Shown: piece after piece, positions 40,603-49,552 of the stretch
How positions within the stretch are numbered: position 1 is the stretch's first letter
How the letters are laid out: the number at the start of each line of letters is the position of its first letter
NCBI GenBank assembly: GCA_019637795.1
Contig: JAHBUY010000008.1
Span: 248,001 to 312,000, forward strand
Direction of reading: 5' to 3'
Length of the DNA: 64,000 nucleotides
From: a bacterium
GTDB lineage: Bacteria; Desulfobacterota; Binatia; HRBIN30; CADEER01
Translations under genes and position numbers: made by a program
Notes under the pieces: model-generated
The model's database searches: none
What the model was told of the DNA's origin: nothing
The model's input: the letters and a program-made list of their open reading frames with translations, nothing else

Positions 40603-41811
40603 GTGAAGCTCGCGGTGCAGCGGCCGGCGATCCGCGTGCCGGGGTTCCGCTTCGCCGGCGTCGCCTGTGGCATCAAGGAGAGCGGCCGGCCGGACGTGGC
40701 GCTGATCGTCTCCGATCGCCCGGCGACGGCGGCCGCGGCCTTCACCACCAACCGGGTCAAGGCGGCGCCGGTCCTGCTGGGACAGCAGCGCCTGCGCGGT
40801 GGTCGGGTGCAGGCGGTGCTGGTGAACAGCGGCAATGCCAACGCCTACACCGGCGCCGATGGCCTCGCGACGGCGCGCGAGATGACCGGGCTGCTGGCGG
40901 GGCGGCTGGGGATCGACGAGCGCCTGGTGGTGCCGTCGTCGACCGGTCGCATCGGCGTGCGGCTGCCGCGCGCCAAGTTGCGGCGCGGCGTCACCGAGGC
41001 GGTGCGGCGGTTGTCCGCGGACGGCTTCCACGAGGCGCTCGACGGCATCATGACCACCGATGCCTTTCCCAAGTTCGCGGTGCGGCACCTGCGCCTCGAT
41101 GGGCGGCGCGTCACGCTGGCGATCCTCGCCAAGGGCGCCGGCATGATCGCGCCCAACATGGCGACGCTGCTGGTGTACGTCCTCACCGACGCCAACGTGT
41201 CGCGGCCGGCGTTGCGGCGGATGCTGAGCGCGGGCCTGCCGCGTTCCTTCAATGCCATCGTCGTCGACGGCGACATGAGCACGAATGACACGGTGCTGCT
41301 GCTCGCCAATGGCGCCGCCGGCAATCGACCGCTGACGGTGCAGGGGCGCGAATTCGCCCCCTTTGCCGCCGCCGTCGCCGAGGTGATGCGCGAGGTGGCG
41401 CGCATGGTGGTGATCGACGGCGAGGGGGCGACGCGGGTCGTCGATGTCGTCGTGCGCGGCGCCCGCACGGCGGCCGAGGCCGCCCGGGTCGCCGACGCCA
41501 TCGCCCGCTCGCCGCTCTGCAAGACCGCCTTCTACGGGGGCGATCCGTACGCCGGCCGCATCGTCTGCGCCGCCGGATACAGCGGCGCGCGCTTCGCTCC
41601 GGAACGGCTCGACGTGTATCTCGACGCGGTGCAGATCGTGCGCCGTGGCGTCGAGGTGGTGCGCGCGGTCGAGCGCCGCGCCAGCCGTGTGGCGGCCAAG
41701 CCCGCCTTCACCCTCACGCTCGACCTGCACGCCGGCCGAGCGCGCGCCGAACGCATGGTGAGCGACCTCACCGTCGACTACGTCCGCTTCAATTCGGACT
41801 ATCGGACCTAG
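40603..41811 (+). CDS. argJ: Bifunctional ornithine acetyltransferase / N-acetylglutamate synthase
   Basis: A 402 aa ArgJ. Landmarks are VLVNSGNANAYTG, PSSTGRIG, the self-cleavage site in APNMATLLVYVLTDA (the threonine becomes the N-terminal nucleophile of the beta chain), DGDMSTNDT, DGEGATR and the C-terminal VRFNSDYRT. It recycles acetyl groups in arginine synthesis. GTG 40603 fits the family start; the frame upstream overlaps the secA end and is arginine-rich. Confidence 0.95.
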   Translation: MKLAVQRPAIRVPGFRFAGVACGIKESGRPDVALIVSDRPATAAAAFTTNRVKAAPVLLGQQRLRGGRVQAVLVNSGNANAYTGADGLATAREMTGLLAGRLGIDERLVVPSSTGRIGVRLPRAKLRRGVTEAVRRLSADGFHEALDGIMTTDAFPKFAVRHLRLDGRRVTLAILAKGAGMIAPNMATLLVYVLTDANVSRPALRRMLSAGLPRSFNAIVVDGDMSTNDTVLLLANGAAGNRPLTVQGREFAPFAAAVAEVMREVARMVVIDGEGATRVVDVVVRGARTAAEAARVADAIARSPLCKTAFYGGDPYAGRIVCAAGYSGARFAPERLDVYLDAVQIVRRGVEVVRAVERRASRVAAKPAFTLTLDLHAGRARAERMVSDLTVDYVRFNSDYRT

Positions 41812-42016
41812 GCGGCGCCGCGCGCCGACCTCCGCGCACCGACCCCCTCCCGTCGCTCTCGATGAACGCGGGTCCGCCCAAGCCTCGGGACGAGGCCAGC
41901 GGGTCTATGTTCGGCGACGCGGAGCCGTGGTCATTCGTGGTCCCGGCATCGGCGGCGGAGATGGAGACGATCCATGCCGTCGGATGGGGGGCAGCGCCTC
42001 TGTGGCGTGCGCGTCG

Positions 42017-42946
42017 TCACATGACGGCGAGCGTGGCGGGGGCCTCGCGGAGGCAATTCGCGCTGCAGCCGTCGCCGTCGGCGGCGTTGCCGTCGTCGCA
42101 CTCCTCGCCGCTCTCGCGGATGCGGTTACCACAGACTGGCGGCGGGCAGGTCACTCCGCCCTGCGCGTAGGCATTGCCGGCGAGGCAGTCGGCGCGGTCG
42201 GCCGCGGCGGCGAGCAGGGCGGTGGGGGTGCGGGCGTAGATGGCGGTGAAGCGGTCTTCGGGGCAGGCCGCGGTGAGGCTGGCCGCCAGGCGGATCGCCT
42301 GGCCGTCGATCTGGCGGGTGGAGGCGGCGATCCGGGTCGCCTTCTGGCGCGCCGGGATGGGGCTCGTCGCGATGCGGTCGAGCACCTGCTGGCGGGAGCG
42401 AAAGGCGACCCCGAAGAGCTTGGTCGCCGCCGTAGCGGCGGGGATGCCGCAGGCGGCGGCGTCCTCGGGGCTGGCGGTGGCGAGCGGGTCGAGAAGCAGC
42501 GAAGTGGCGGCCGCGTCGAGCTCGCGGCAGAAGCGGATGACGTCGGCCTGCGCCTCGCGGACGTCGAGGAACTGCAGGTTGGCTACCTGCATCGCGGTAC
42601 AGGCCCCGGAGACGTCGTCGAGCGCGGCGAGGCGGGCGTGCTCCATGGCGGCGTTCGTCGCCGCGACGTCGCAGACGGCGCCACGGAGCGGAGCGAGGAC
42701 GCAGTCGCGTCGGGCGCGCCAGACGCGCAGGCCGCAGACCGCGGCGGCCCGGCCGATCACCCGTTGGCAGCGCGCAATCGGTCTCGGGAAGCGGCCCCAG
42801 ACGGCGATGTCGATGGGCGTGCCGTGGGCGAGGGAGCCGCTCGGGAGCGCGAGCAGCGCGAGGAGAAGGACGGCGCGCGGCGCGCGTCCGAGGCGAGGGC
42901 GGGAGGGCGCGCGCCCCCTCCCGCCCCGTGGCGCGGATACGCTCAC
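42017..42946 (-). CDS. Secreted protein with C-terminal myxococcal-type cysteine-rich repeat
   Basis: A 309 aa protein with an N-terminal signal (about 22-40: VLLLALLALPSGSLAHG), a mostly helical alanine-rich body with scattered cysteines, and a terminal CGNRIRESGEECDDGN ... DGDGCSANC repeat. That repeat is typical of secreted proteins of myxobacteria and relatives and is probably disulfide-bonded. The GTG start (42946) overlaps the stop of the interrupted upstream gene (GTGA), so it was the second gene of that operon. Expression may now be reduced by the IS upstream. Function unknown. Confidence 0.75.
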   Translation of the reverse strand: MSVSAPRGGRGRAPSRPRLGRAPRAVLLLALLALPSGSLAHGTPIDIAVWGRFPRPIARCQRVIGRAAAVCGLRVWRARRDCVLAPLRGAVCDVAATNAAMEHARLAALDDVSGACTAMQVANLQFLDVREAQADVIRFCRELDAAATSLLLDPLATASPEDAAACGIPAATAATKLFGVAFRSRQQVLDRIATSPIPARQKATRIAASTRQIDGQAIRLAASLTAACPEDRFTAIYARTPTALLAAAADRADCLAGNAYAQGGVTCPPPVCGNRIRESGEECDDGNAADGDGCSANCLREAPATLAVM

Positions 42947-44052
42947 TTGGCGACGAAGAAGGACCCCATGAAGAGGAACATCTCGTCCTCGGTGGTGACA
43001 CCGCCGAGCAGCGGGCAGGCGTCGCAGAGCCCATCGCCGGCCCCCGGGGTGCTGTCGCAGGAGGCGTTCATCTGCGGCGCCGTAGCGCCGCTGCACGGCG
43101 CGCCGATCTGGCCGGCGGTGCAGGCGGTGGGCTTGGTGCACGGACCGCCGAGCACGCCGGGGATGCCGAGGGGAGTCGGCGGCGAGGTGGACTTGCGCTT
43201 CACGGTGTCCGGATTGACGTAGCCGTTGTCGTACAGCGCGCAGTAGGTGAGCGAGCGCTCCGCCGGTACGGAATGGGTGCCGCCGAGGGCGCGCGGCGGC
43301 GCGAATTGCAGCACGATCGGGTCGTTGTAGATGAAGCTGGTGTAGAGCAGGCTGGCGTCAGGGTCGCGATCGCCGGCCTCGCCCGCCGACTTCACCGCTT
43401 TCACGATCTCCTCGATGGTGATCGCGCCGTCCTCGTTGACGTCGGCGCGCGGACACTCGCCGACGGCGTTGGCGCCGAGGGCGATGCTGACGCCTTTCAC
43501 CAATTCGTCGATGGTGACCACGAGATCGGCGTTGCAGTCGCCGCCCTCCGGCGGCTTCACCGATCGGCAGGGGGCGCCGGCGCAGATATCGGGCGTCTCG
43601 TACGTCGCGTCCGGCCCGTACGGCGCGCAGGGCAGGCCGCTGTTGGCGCCGCCGTCGCACCGCCAGGCGCCGTCGAAGGTGCGCCAGCGCTTGCCGCGCT
43701 GGTGCATGTGCGAGCTCAGCTCGAAGAGCTTCGCGTTCGGCGGCAACTCGTGGACGTTGCAGATTTCCTGCGCCCGGAAGGCGGGGACGTTCATCGTGAA
43801 GATCTTGCTGGTGTCGAAGATGCCGCGCAGCGGGAAGCGCTGCTCCTCGGGCGGCGCGAAGTAGAAGTTGAGCCAGCCCTCGAGCTTGCCGTCGGTGTCG
43901 GTGGTGTTGAAGGCGTGCGAGTTCCAGATAATCATCCCCTTGAGCGGAACCTCGTTGTAGACGCCCGGGGCGAGGGTGATGGTGGTGGCCGTCTCCTGCG
44001 TGCCGGTGAAGCCGGAGGCGTTGATCCCGAGCCCGGAGTCGGACGGCAGGTT
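42943..44052 (-). pseudogene. C-terminal part of a secreted copper-monooxygenase-like protein, cut off by IS256-family insertion
   Basis: The 3' fragment of the gene whose 5' part is at 45443-46335. It carries a copper type II monooxygenase-like region (MIIWNSHAFN, LSSHMHQRGKRW) and two dockerin-like EF-hand segments (DCNADLVVTIDELVKG and ADVNEDGAITIEEIVK), then a cysteine-rich tail. Joining at the 8-bp target duplication (GGCAGGTT) restores one 664-codon frame across ...QPNLPSDSGLG... The fragment's frame continues back into the IS to a possible start at 44175, so a truncated, signal-less product could still be made. Confidence 0.85.
44045..44052. repeat. Left 8-bp target duplication of the IS256-family element
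   Basis: GGCAGGTT here and again at 45443-45450. Eight bp is the usual duplication length for IS256-family elements. Confidence 0.85.
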
Positions 44053-44085
44053 GGTAGTGTCGGCTGATTGGTGGAAAAGCGAAAA

Positions 44086-44158
44086 GGCGTCATCATCCGG
44101 CGAGTTGTAACCCACAGCTCGCGCCCGCTGGCCAGAGCGGGTGCCGGAGGATGACGCC
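44086..44158 (+). promoter_or_regulatory. Inverted repeat sequestering the transposase ribosome-binding site
   Basis: Arms 44086-44101 and 44143-44158 are complementary at 15 of 16 bases. A second small stem (CCCGCT/AGCGGG) lies between them. The right arm contains GGAGG (44146-44150), 8 nt before the transposase ATG (44159). In a transcript reading through from outside, the stem would hide this site; initiation inside the element would free it. Confidence 0.55.
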
Positions 44159-45367
44159 ATGGGAAGCGATAGCAAGGGGACGAGACCGGGAGAAGCGTTC
44201 GGCCGCGATTCGATCGAGCAGGTGATGCGGGAGCGGATTCGGGAGACGATCGAGGTGTTGGTCGAGGAGGAGCTGGAAGCGGCGCTGGGCGCGGCGAAAT
44301 CGGCGCGAGTGGGCGGCGAGCGAGTGGGCTATCGCCACGGCCGGCGGCCGCGGACGTTGAGCACCAGCTTGGGACCGACGACGTTCGCGCTGCCGCGTGC
44401 CCGGCTGCACGACGCCGCCGGCGAGGAGCGCGAGTGGCGCAGCGCGATGTTCGAGCGCTACGCGCGGCGCACGGCGCGGGTCGACGAGGGGCTGTTGGGG
44501 ATCTACCTGAGCGGCACCAACACGCGGCGGCTGCGCGGGGCGCTGGCGCCGTTGCTGCGCGGCGCGCCGCTGGGCAAGGACGCGATCTCGCGCCTGGTCG
44601 GGCGGTTGCGCGAAGACTTCACCACGTGGAGCCAGCGGGACCTGGCGGCCGAGCAGATCCGCTACCTGTTTCTCGACGGCTGGTATCCGCGGGTCCGCAT
44701 CGGCAAGAAGCGGGTACGGGTCCCGGTGCTGGTGACGCTGGGGACGTGCGCGGACGGGCGGCGGGTGCTGCTCGATCTGCGCGTGGCGGGCGAGGAGAGC
44801 ACGGCCGCCTGGCAGGAGGTGTTGGAGGCGCTGCAGAAGCGCCAGCTGGGACGCCCGGTGTTGGCGGTGATCGACGGCAACCCCGGCCTGGAGGCGGCCC
44901 TGCAGGCGACCTGGCCGCAGCTCGACGTGCAGCGCTGCACCAATCACAAGCTCTGGAACCTGCTCGCCAAGGCCCCGGCGCACCTGCGCGAGGAGCTCGC
45001 GGAGGACTACCGCCGGATGATCTACGCCGCGACGGCGGCCGACGTGGAGAAGGCGCGCGTGGCGTTCAGCCGCAAGTGGAAGCTGCGCTGCAAGGCGGCG
45101 TGGAGCAGCTTCGAGGAGGCGGGGGATCGCCTCTTCACCTTCCTGCGCTATCCCGTGGCGCAGTGGAAGGCGCTGCGCACCACCAACGCGCTGGAGCGCA
45201 TCAACGAGGAGTTCCGCCGCCGCACCAAGACCCAGGCGAGCCTGCCGAGCGAGGATGCCGTCCTGCTGCTGCTCTTCGGCCTGATCCGCAGCGGGCAGAT
45301 CACCTTGCGGCGCATGGTCGGCTGGCAGGAGATGCCGGCGGTTACCCAACGGAGCAACGCGGCCTGA
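44159..45367 (+). CDS. IS256-family transposase (mutator type)
   Basis: A 402 aa DDE transposase. Catalytic candidates are the aspartate in YLFLDGWYP, the aspartate in LAVIDGNPGLEAAL, and the glutamate in TTNALERINEEFRRR, with the family C-x2-H-type QRCTNHKLWN between. The N-terminal RDSIEQVMRERIRETIEVLV helix is typical. ATG 44159 was chosen because GGAGG lies 8 nt upstream; GTG 44141 is inside the inverted repeat. Confidence 0.95.
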   Translation: MGSDSKGTRPGEAFGRDSIEQVMRERIRETIEVLVEEELEAALGAAKSARVGGERVGYRHGRRPRTLSTSLGPTTFALPRARLHDAAGEEREWRSAMFERYARRTARVDEGLLGIYLSGTNTRRLRGALAPLLRGAPLGKDAISRLVGRLREDFTTWSQRDLAAEQIRYLFLDGWYPRVRIGKKRVRVPVLVTLGTCADGRRVLLDLRVAGEESTAAWQEVLEALQKRQLGRPVLAVIDGNPGLEAALQATWPQLDVQRCTNHKLWNLLAKAPAHLREELAEDYRRMIYAATAADVEKARVAFSRKWKLRCKAAWSSFEEAGDRLFTFLRYPVAQWKALRTTNALERINEEFRRRTKTQASLPSEDAVLLLLFGLIRSGQITLRRMVGWQEMPAVTQRSNAA

Positions 45368-45442
45368 CCGCATAGAGTCCATTACTGGTTACGCTGCCGG
45401 ATGCGAGGCGCGACTCTTTTCCACCACTTGACCGACACCACC

Positions 45443-45450
45443 GGCAGGTT
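45443..45450. repeat. Right 8-bp target duplication of the IS256-family element
   Basis: GGCAGGTT, identical to 44045-44052. Confidence 0.85.
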
Positions 45451-46335
45451 CGGCTGCGCGAAGCAGGCGACGCTCTTGAGCGCGTCGTTGGCGCATTCGC
45501 CGTCGCCGCAGAAGCCGATGGAGAGCGGATCGCAGACCTGGTCCGCCTTCGCGCCGCCACGGCACTTGAATGTGCCCCACACCGGGTCCTGCGGCGCCGC
45601 CTTTCCGTTGTAGAGGTTGACGATGAGGTGGTGGCTGAGCGGATCCTGCCGAATCTGCTCGCGATTGTAGCGGAAGGTGCCGTTGGGGCCGCGGAACTCC
45701 TCCGGCACTTGGTCGGTGAGATCGTAGTAACTGGCGTAGCAGACCTCCGACTCGCTCTTCGCCTTCACCGTCCAGACCGGCATATGCAACTGCACGCCCT
45801 CGCCCGGGGCGGGCGGCGGCAGCGGCTCGATTTCGATCGGCTTCGCCGGCGGTAGGCAGGCGTCGAGGAGGTCGGCGGTGCCGGCGACGGTGGCGTTGCG
45901 CGGCGCGCCGGCTTCGATCCAGCGACGCATGGCCTCGATCTCGTTGGTGGACAGGGCGGGCAGGGCGCCGAGCGGCATGGCGCGCAGCGGGGCGGTGAAG
46001 CTGTCTGGAGTCGTCTTGGCGGCGACGTTGATGAACAGCAGGCTGCGGTCCTTCTCGCCCTCGCGGACCCGTTCCCAGCCGGGGATGGTCTCCGCCGGTC
46101 TGCCGACCAGGTTGTCGTAGGCGACGTCGGGCAGCAGGTTGAGACCGCCGGAGGCGCTGGCATCGTGGCAGGCGGCGCTGGTGCAGCCGCGCCCCTCGAA
46201 TATCACCTTCTGGATGGCGGCGAAGGTGCTGGGGAAATCGTTGCTGCACTCGGCGGCGATGGCCGACCCCTGTGTCGTCACCAGCGTCGCCAGAGCGGTC
46301 ACGGTCGTCCGGACGAAGATCCTCGCTCCCCGCAT
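45443..46335 (-). pseudogene. N-terminal part of the interrupted secreted cytochrome/copper-monooxygenase-like protein
   Basis: The 5' fragment. A signal peptide (MRGARIFVRTT...GSAIAA) is followed by a cytochrome-c-like domain with CTSAACHD and SGGLNLLPDVAYDNLVG, a pattern of large secreted planctomycete/delta proteins. Here the haem-type motif has four, not two, residues between cysteines. A monooxygenase-like region (LHMPVWTVKAKSE, LSHHLIVNLYNG) and cysteine-rich FKCRGG...CGDGECANDALK follow. The frame runs into the IS and stops at 45382 after VVSVKWW. ATG 46335 is preceded by AAAAGGAG. Confidence 0.85.
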
Positions 46336-46379
46336 GCCCACACTCCTTTTCACCTCGGTTCTGAAACCCCTCCCACCTG

Positions 46380-46406
46380 CCTATAGGGGCGCTGGTCGAG
46401 CTACAA
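46380..46406 (-). promoter_or_regulatory. Candidate promoter of the interrupted operon
   Basis: On the minus strand TTGTAG (46406-46401), a short 15-bp spacer and TATAGG (46385-46380). The start site would be about 38 nt before ATG 46335. It would drive the monooxygenase-like gene and, before the IS inserted, the downstream cysteine-rich gene. Confidence 0.4.
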
Positions 46407-46438
46407 GGCTGCGGGGCCAAGCGGTCGATTTTGCTGCC

Positions 46439-47215
46439 TCATCCGTTGCTCCCGCTGGCCGCGGGGGAGGGCGTTCGGGCGGCCCGCAGCATCGGCTCGA
46501 CGAGGGCCCGGACACCGTCGAGGGTTCGGTCCTGGAGCAGCCGTCCGTTCACGAACACGGTCGGCGTGCCGCGGACGCCGGCGCGGCGGGCCAGGCGGCG
46601 GTCCGCCTCGACCTGTTCCTTGGCGGCGTCCGACTGCATGTCGGCGTTGAAGCGCTGCATGTCGAGTCCGAGCTGGCGAGCGTAGCCGTCGATCTGCTCC
46701 GGCGACAGGTTGCGTTGGTTGGCGAAGAGGAGGTCGTGCATCTCCCAGAACTTGCCCTGTTTCTGCGCCGCCACGGCAGCGAGCGCCGCGGGCAGCGCCT
46801 GGGGGTGGTTGGCGGTGAGCGGGAAGTGTTTGTAGACGAACCGCACCTGGGTCGGATACGCCTGCAGCACCTGGGCGATGAGGCCTTCGGAGCGGGCGCA
46901 GAACGGGCATTGGTAGTCCGAGAACTCGACGATGGTGATCGGCGCATCGGCGGGTCCCTTCACTGGCGACCCTTCGACTGGGAGGTTGTAGGCGCGCGCC
47001 GGCTCCGGTCCGAGCGGTCGCGGCGCGCCAGCGGGTCGCGAGGCCAGGCGGTCGATCTTCTGCTCGAGATCGGCGAGGCGCGAGAGAATCTGCCGATGCT
47101 CGGCCCGCAGCTCGTCCGTGTTCTGGGCGTCGCGGTGACAACCGGGCAGGAGCAGTGAGACGCCGGTCGCCAGCGCTGCGAAGATGGCCACGGAATGGGG
47201 CGGGTTCTTCTGCAT
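46439..47215 (-). CDS. DsbA-family thioredoxin-fold lipoprotein
   Basis: A 258 aa protein with a lipobox-like signal end (LLLPGC, cysteine near residue 26). A short coiled coil (LRAEHRQILSRLADLEQKID) precedes a DsbA/DsbG-like domain (about 85-245) with the redox pair in SDYQCPFCARSE, VYKHFPLTANHP and the cis-proline region VRGTPTVFVNG. It would catalyse disulfide exchange in the periplasm, anchored to a membrane. It could serve the cysteine-rich secreted proteins encoded next door (inference). Confidence 0.88.
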   Translation of the reverse strand: MQKNPPHSVAIFAALATGVSLLLPGCHRDAQNTDELRAEHRQILSRLADLEQKIDRLASRPAGAPRPLGPEPARAYNLPVEGSPVKGPADAPITIVEFSDYQCPFCARSEGLIAQVLQAYPTQVRFVYKHFPLTANHPQALPAALAAVAAQKQGKFWEMHDLLFANQRNLSPEQIDGYARQLGLDMQRFNADMQSDAAKEQVEADRRLARRAGVRGTPTVFVNGRLLQDRTLDGVRALVEPMLRAARTPSPAASGSNG

Positions 47216-47359
47216 CTGCGGCGCTCCTCGTCCGAATGGGCTGCTGCAGACAGCCGGGCACGGCCGTCTCTTACCGGCCGAGCCGTCGAGGCTCAACCTC
47301 GCGCCGCGCGGCCCGATTCCCGCCGGCCACTTGCCCGCGGCGCGAGAATCGGTCAGCCG

Positions 47360-47947
47360 ATGGGCATGCGGGTCATCGCTGGCAGCGCCAGGGGGCGCCG
47401 GCTGGAAGCGCCGCGCGGGCGGGCGGTGCGCCCGACGGCGGATCGGGTGAAGGAGGCGCTCTTCAGCATTCTCGGCAGCCGTGTGGATCTGGAGGACGCC
47501 GTGCTGCTCGACCTGTTCGCTGGCAGCGGCGCGCTGGGGATCGAGGCGCTCAGCCGCGGCGCGGCGCGGGTGACCTTCGTCGAACAGGATGGGACGGCGC
47601 GGCGGGCGCTGGGCGCCAATCTGGCGCGCTGCGGCATGCTCGATCGGGGTCGGGTCGTCGGGCAGTCGGCGCAGGCGGCGTTGGCGAGACTCACCGGCGA
47701 AGGGGCCGCGTTCGACGGCGTCCTGATGGATCCGCCGTACGGCCATCAACTGGTCGACCGCGTGCTGACACTGTTGGCGAGCGGACGGTTGCTGCGGGCG
47801 GGCGGCTGGGTGGCGACCGAGCATCACGTCGAGGACCGACTCGGCGAGCGCTACGGAACCCTGCGGTTGACCACGACAAAACGCTATGGGAATACGGTCC
47901 TGTCGTTGTACCGGGACGAACGTCCGGGCGACGTGGCGGAGACGTGA
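47360..47947 (+). CDS. rsmD: 16S rRNA (guanine-966-N2)-methyltransferase
   Basis: A 195 aa RsmD. Landmarks are MRVIAGSARGRRLEAP, RPTADRVKEALFSIL, the SAM motif DLFAGSGALGIEALSRGA and catalytic DPPYG. The coaD gene overlaps its stop (GTGA at 47944-47947), the common rsmD-coaD pair. ATG 47360 or 47366 may be used. Confidence 0.95.
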   Translation: MGMRVIAGSARGRRLEAPRGRAVRPTADRVKEALFSILGSRVDLEDAVLLDLFAGSGALGIEALSRGAARVTFVEQDGTARRALGANLARCGMLDRGRVVGQSAQAALARLTGEGAAFDGVLMDPPYGHQLVDRVLTLLASGRLLRAGGWVATEHHVEDRLGERYGTLRLTTTKRYGNTVLSLYRDERPGDVAET

Positions 47948-48441
47948 AGCGGAAGGCCGTGTATGCGGGGTCGTTCGACCCCATCACCAAAGGGCACCTC
48001 GACATCGTCCGGCGTGCCCTCGGGGTGTTCGACCAGATCGTCGTCGCCGTCGCCCACAATCCGGCCAAGGAAACCGGCCTGTTCACCGCCGCCGAGCGCG
48101 TGGCGATGATTCGCGACGCCCTGGCCGATGTTGCCGAGCGGGTCGAGGCCGATGCCTTCGACGGCCTGCTGGTCGACTACTGCGACCGCATCGGGGCGCA
48201 CGCCATCATCCGCGGCCTGCGCGCGGTGTCGGACTTCGAATACGAGTTTCAGATGGCGATGATGAACCGCCATCTCAACAACCGGGTGGAGACCTACTTC
48301 ATGACCGCCAGCGAGGCGTATTTCTACACCGCGTCGCGCCTGGTGAAAGAGGTCGCCAGCCTGGGCGGTAACGTGTCCGGACTCGTCCCGGCGGCCGTCA
48401 ATCGCGCGCTGGTCGACAAGTTGGCGCGGCAGCGGGACTGA
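47944..48441 (+). CDS. coaD: Phosphopantetheine adenylyltransferase
   Basis: A 165 aa CoaD. Landmarks are AVYAGSFDPITKGHLDIVRRA (the GHxDI nucleotidyltransferase site), IIRGLRAVSDFEYEFQMAM and the EVASLGGNVSGLVP segment. It catalyses the penultimate step of CoA synthesis. The GTG start overlaps rsmD. Confidence 0.96.
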   Translation: MKRKAVYAGSFDPITKGHLDIVRRALGVFDQIVVAVAHNPAKETGLFTAAERVAMIRDALADVAERVEADAFDGLLVDYCDRIGAHAIIRGLRAVSDFEYEFQMAMMNRHLNNRVETYFMTASEAYFYTASRLVKEVASLGGNVSGLVPAAVNRALVDKLARQRD

Positions 48442-48520
48442 GCGCGGCATCGTGCCGATCGTCGGACAGCAGTCCGCTGGGATCGACGGGCAGCCGTCGG
48501 CCGGCGGCGGGCGCGCGACG

Positions 48521-49552
48521 ATGCGCGGCCACGTGCTGGTGCGGCCGGGGCACGTCGAGCTGCGCGAGCTGCCGCGCCCGTCGGCCGGCGAGGACGGCAT
48601 CGTGGTGCGGGTGCGCGCGGCGCTGACCTGCGGTACGGACGTGAAGACCTTCGTCCGCGGCCATCCGATCTTCCCGACGCCGACGCTCTTCGGGCACGAG
48701 TTCGCCGGCGACGTCGTGGAGGTGGGGACGCGGATCCGCGGCGTCGAGGAGGGCGACGCGGTGATGGCCGCGCCCACCGCGCCGTGCGGGAGCTGCTACG
48801 TCTGCCGGCGCGAACAGGAGAACCTCTGCGCGCAGGTGACCGAGCAGTTCGTCGTCGGCGCGTTCGCCGAGTACGTGCGGCTGCCGGCGGCGGTCGTGCA
48901 GACCAATCTCTTCCGCAAGCCGGCGACGCTGTCGTACGCCGAGGCGGCGCTGCTGGAACCCCTGGCCTGCGTGCTGCATGGGTTGGCGCAGGTCCAGCTG
49001 CGCGAGGACGACACCGTGCTGTTGGTCGGCGCCGGGCCGATCGCGCTGCTGCATCTCCTGGCGCTCCGCTACCGCGGCGTGTCGCGCGTGGTGGTCCTGG
49101 CGCGCAATCCGGGCCGCGCCGCGCAGGCGCGAGCGCTCGGCGGCGAGGTCGTTGCCGCCGCCGCCGAAGCGGCGCGGGCGCCCATTCTGGCGCTGACCGA
49201 TGGCCGTGGCGCCGACGTGGTGATCGAGTGCACCGGGGAGCCGACGGTCTGGGAGGCGGCGCCGGCGCTGGCGCGGCGCGGCGGCCAGGTGGAGCTGTTC
49301 GGCGGCTGTCGGGTCGGCACCATGGTGCGTTTCGACACCGCGCGTCTGCACTACGACCAGGTCGCGATCAGCAGCCCCTTCCACTTCACGCCGCGCGACG
49401 TGCGCGCCGCCTACGAGTTGCTGGCGAGCGGTGGCTTCGGCGGTGAGCGCCTGATCAGCGACGTGCTGCCGTTGGAACGGCTGGAGGAGGCGCTGGCGCG
49501 CCATCGCAGCGGCGAGGGCGCGAAGTTCGCGATCCGCCCGGCCGGGGCATGA
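48521..49552 (+). CDS. Zinc-dependent medium-chain alcohol dehydrogenase (first of pair)
   Basis: A 343 aa MDR enzyme. Catalytic-zinc ligands are CGTDVKTF (Cys) and FGHEFAG (His, Glu). The structural-zinc lobe is APCGSCYVCRREQENLC. The Rossmann fold is VLLVGAGPIALLHLLAL. Substrate is unknown; polyol/sugar dehydrogenases such as threonine or sorbitol types are closest in pattern. ATG 48521 gives the normal length; ATG 48452 would add 23 unsupported residues. Its stop overlaps the second dehydrogenase (ATGA). Confidence 0.85.
   Translation: MRGHVLVRPGHVELRELPRPSAGEDGIVVRVRAALTCGTDVKTFVRGHPIFPTPTLFGHEFAGDVVEVGTRIRGVEEGDAVMAAPTAPCGSCYVCRREQENLCAQVTEQFVVGAFAEYVRLPAAVVQTNLFRKPATLSYAEAALLEPLACVLHGLAQVQLREDDTVLLVGAGPIALLHLLALRYRGVSRVVVLARNPGRAAQARALGGEVVAAAAEAARAPILALTDGRGADVVIECTGEPTVWEAAPALARRGGQVELFGGCRVGTMVRFDTARLHYDQVAISSPFHFTPRDVRAAYELLASGGFGGERLISDVLPLERLEEALARHRSGEGAKFAIRPAGA

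Larger units (their letters stand above)
44053..45442 (+). mobile_element. IS256-family insertion sequence, 1390 bp
   Basis: Bounded by imperfect inverted repeats of about 27 bp: 44053-44079 reads GGTAGTGTCGG...TGGTGGAAAAG, and 45442-45416 on the other strand reads GGTGGTGTCGG...TGGTGGAAAAG. Flanked by the duplication GGCAGGTT. It encodes one transposase and a cruciform-forming inverted repeat just before it. The transposase and ends are intact, so the element is probably recent and may be active. It lies antisense to the host gene. Confidence 0.93.

Noticed and set aside
42943..44175. An independent intact gene starting at 44175
   Set aside because: Its first 40 codons are IS256-element sequence; the true gene is the split one reconstructed through the target duplication.
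44057..45438. GTGTCGG...TGGTGGAAAAG sequences as inverted target duplications
   Set aside because: They are inverted with respect to each other and belong to the element's terminal repeats. The direct duplication is GGCAGGTT just outside.
45443..46335. Canonical c-type haem site CxxCH in the secreted protein
   Set aside because: The motif reads C-T-S-A-A-C-H, with four residues between the cysteines, so covalent haem attachment cannot be assumed.
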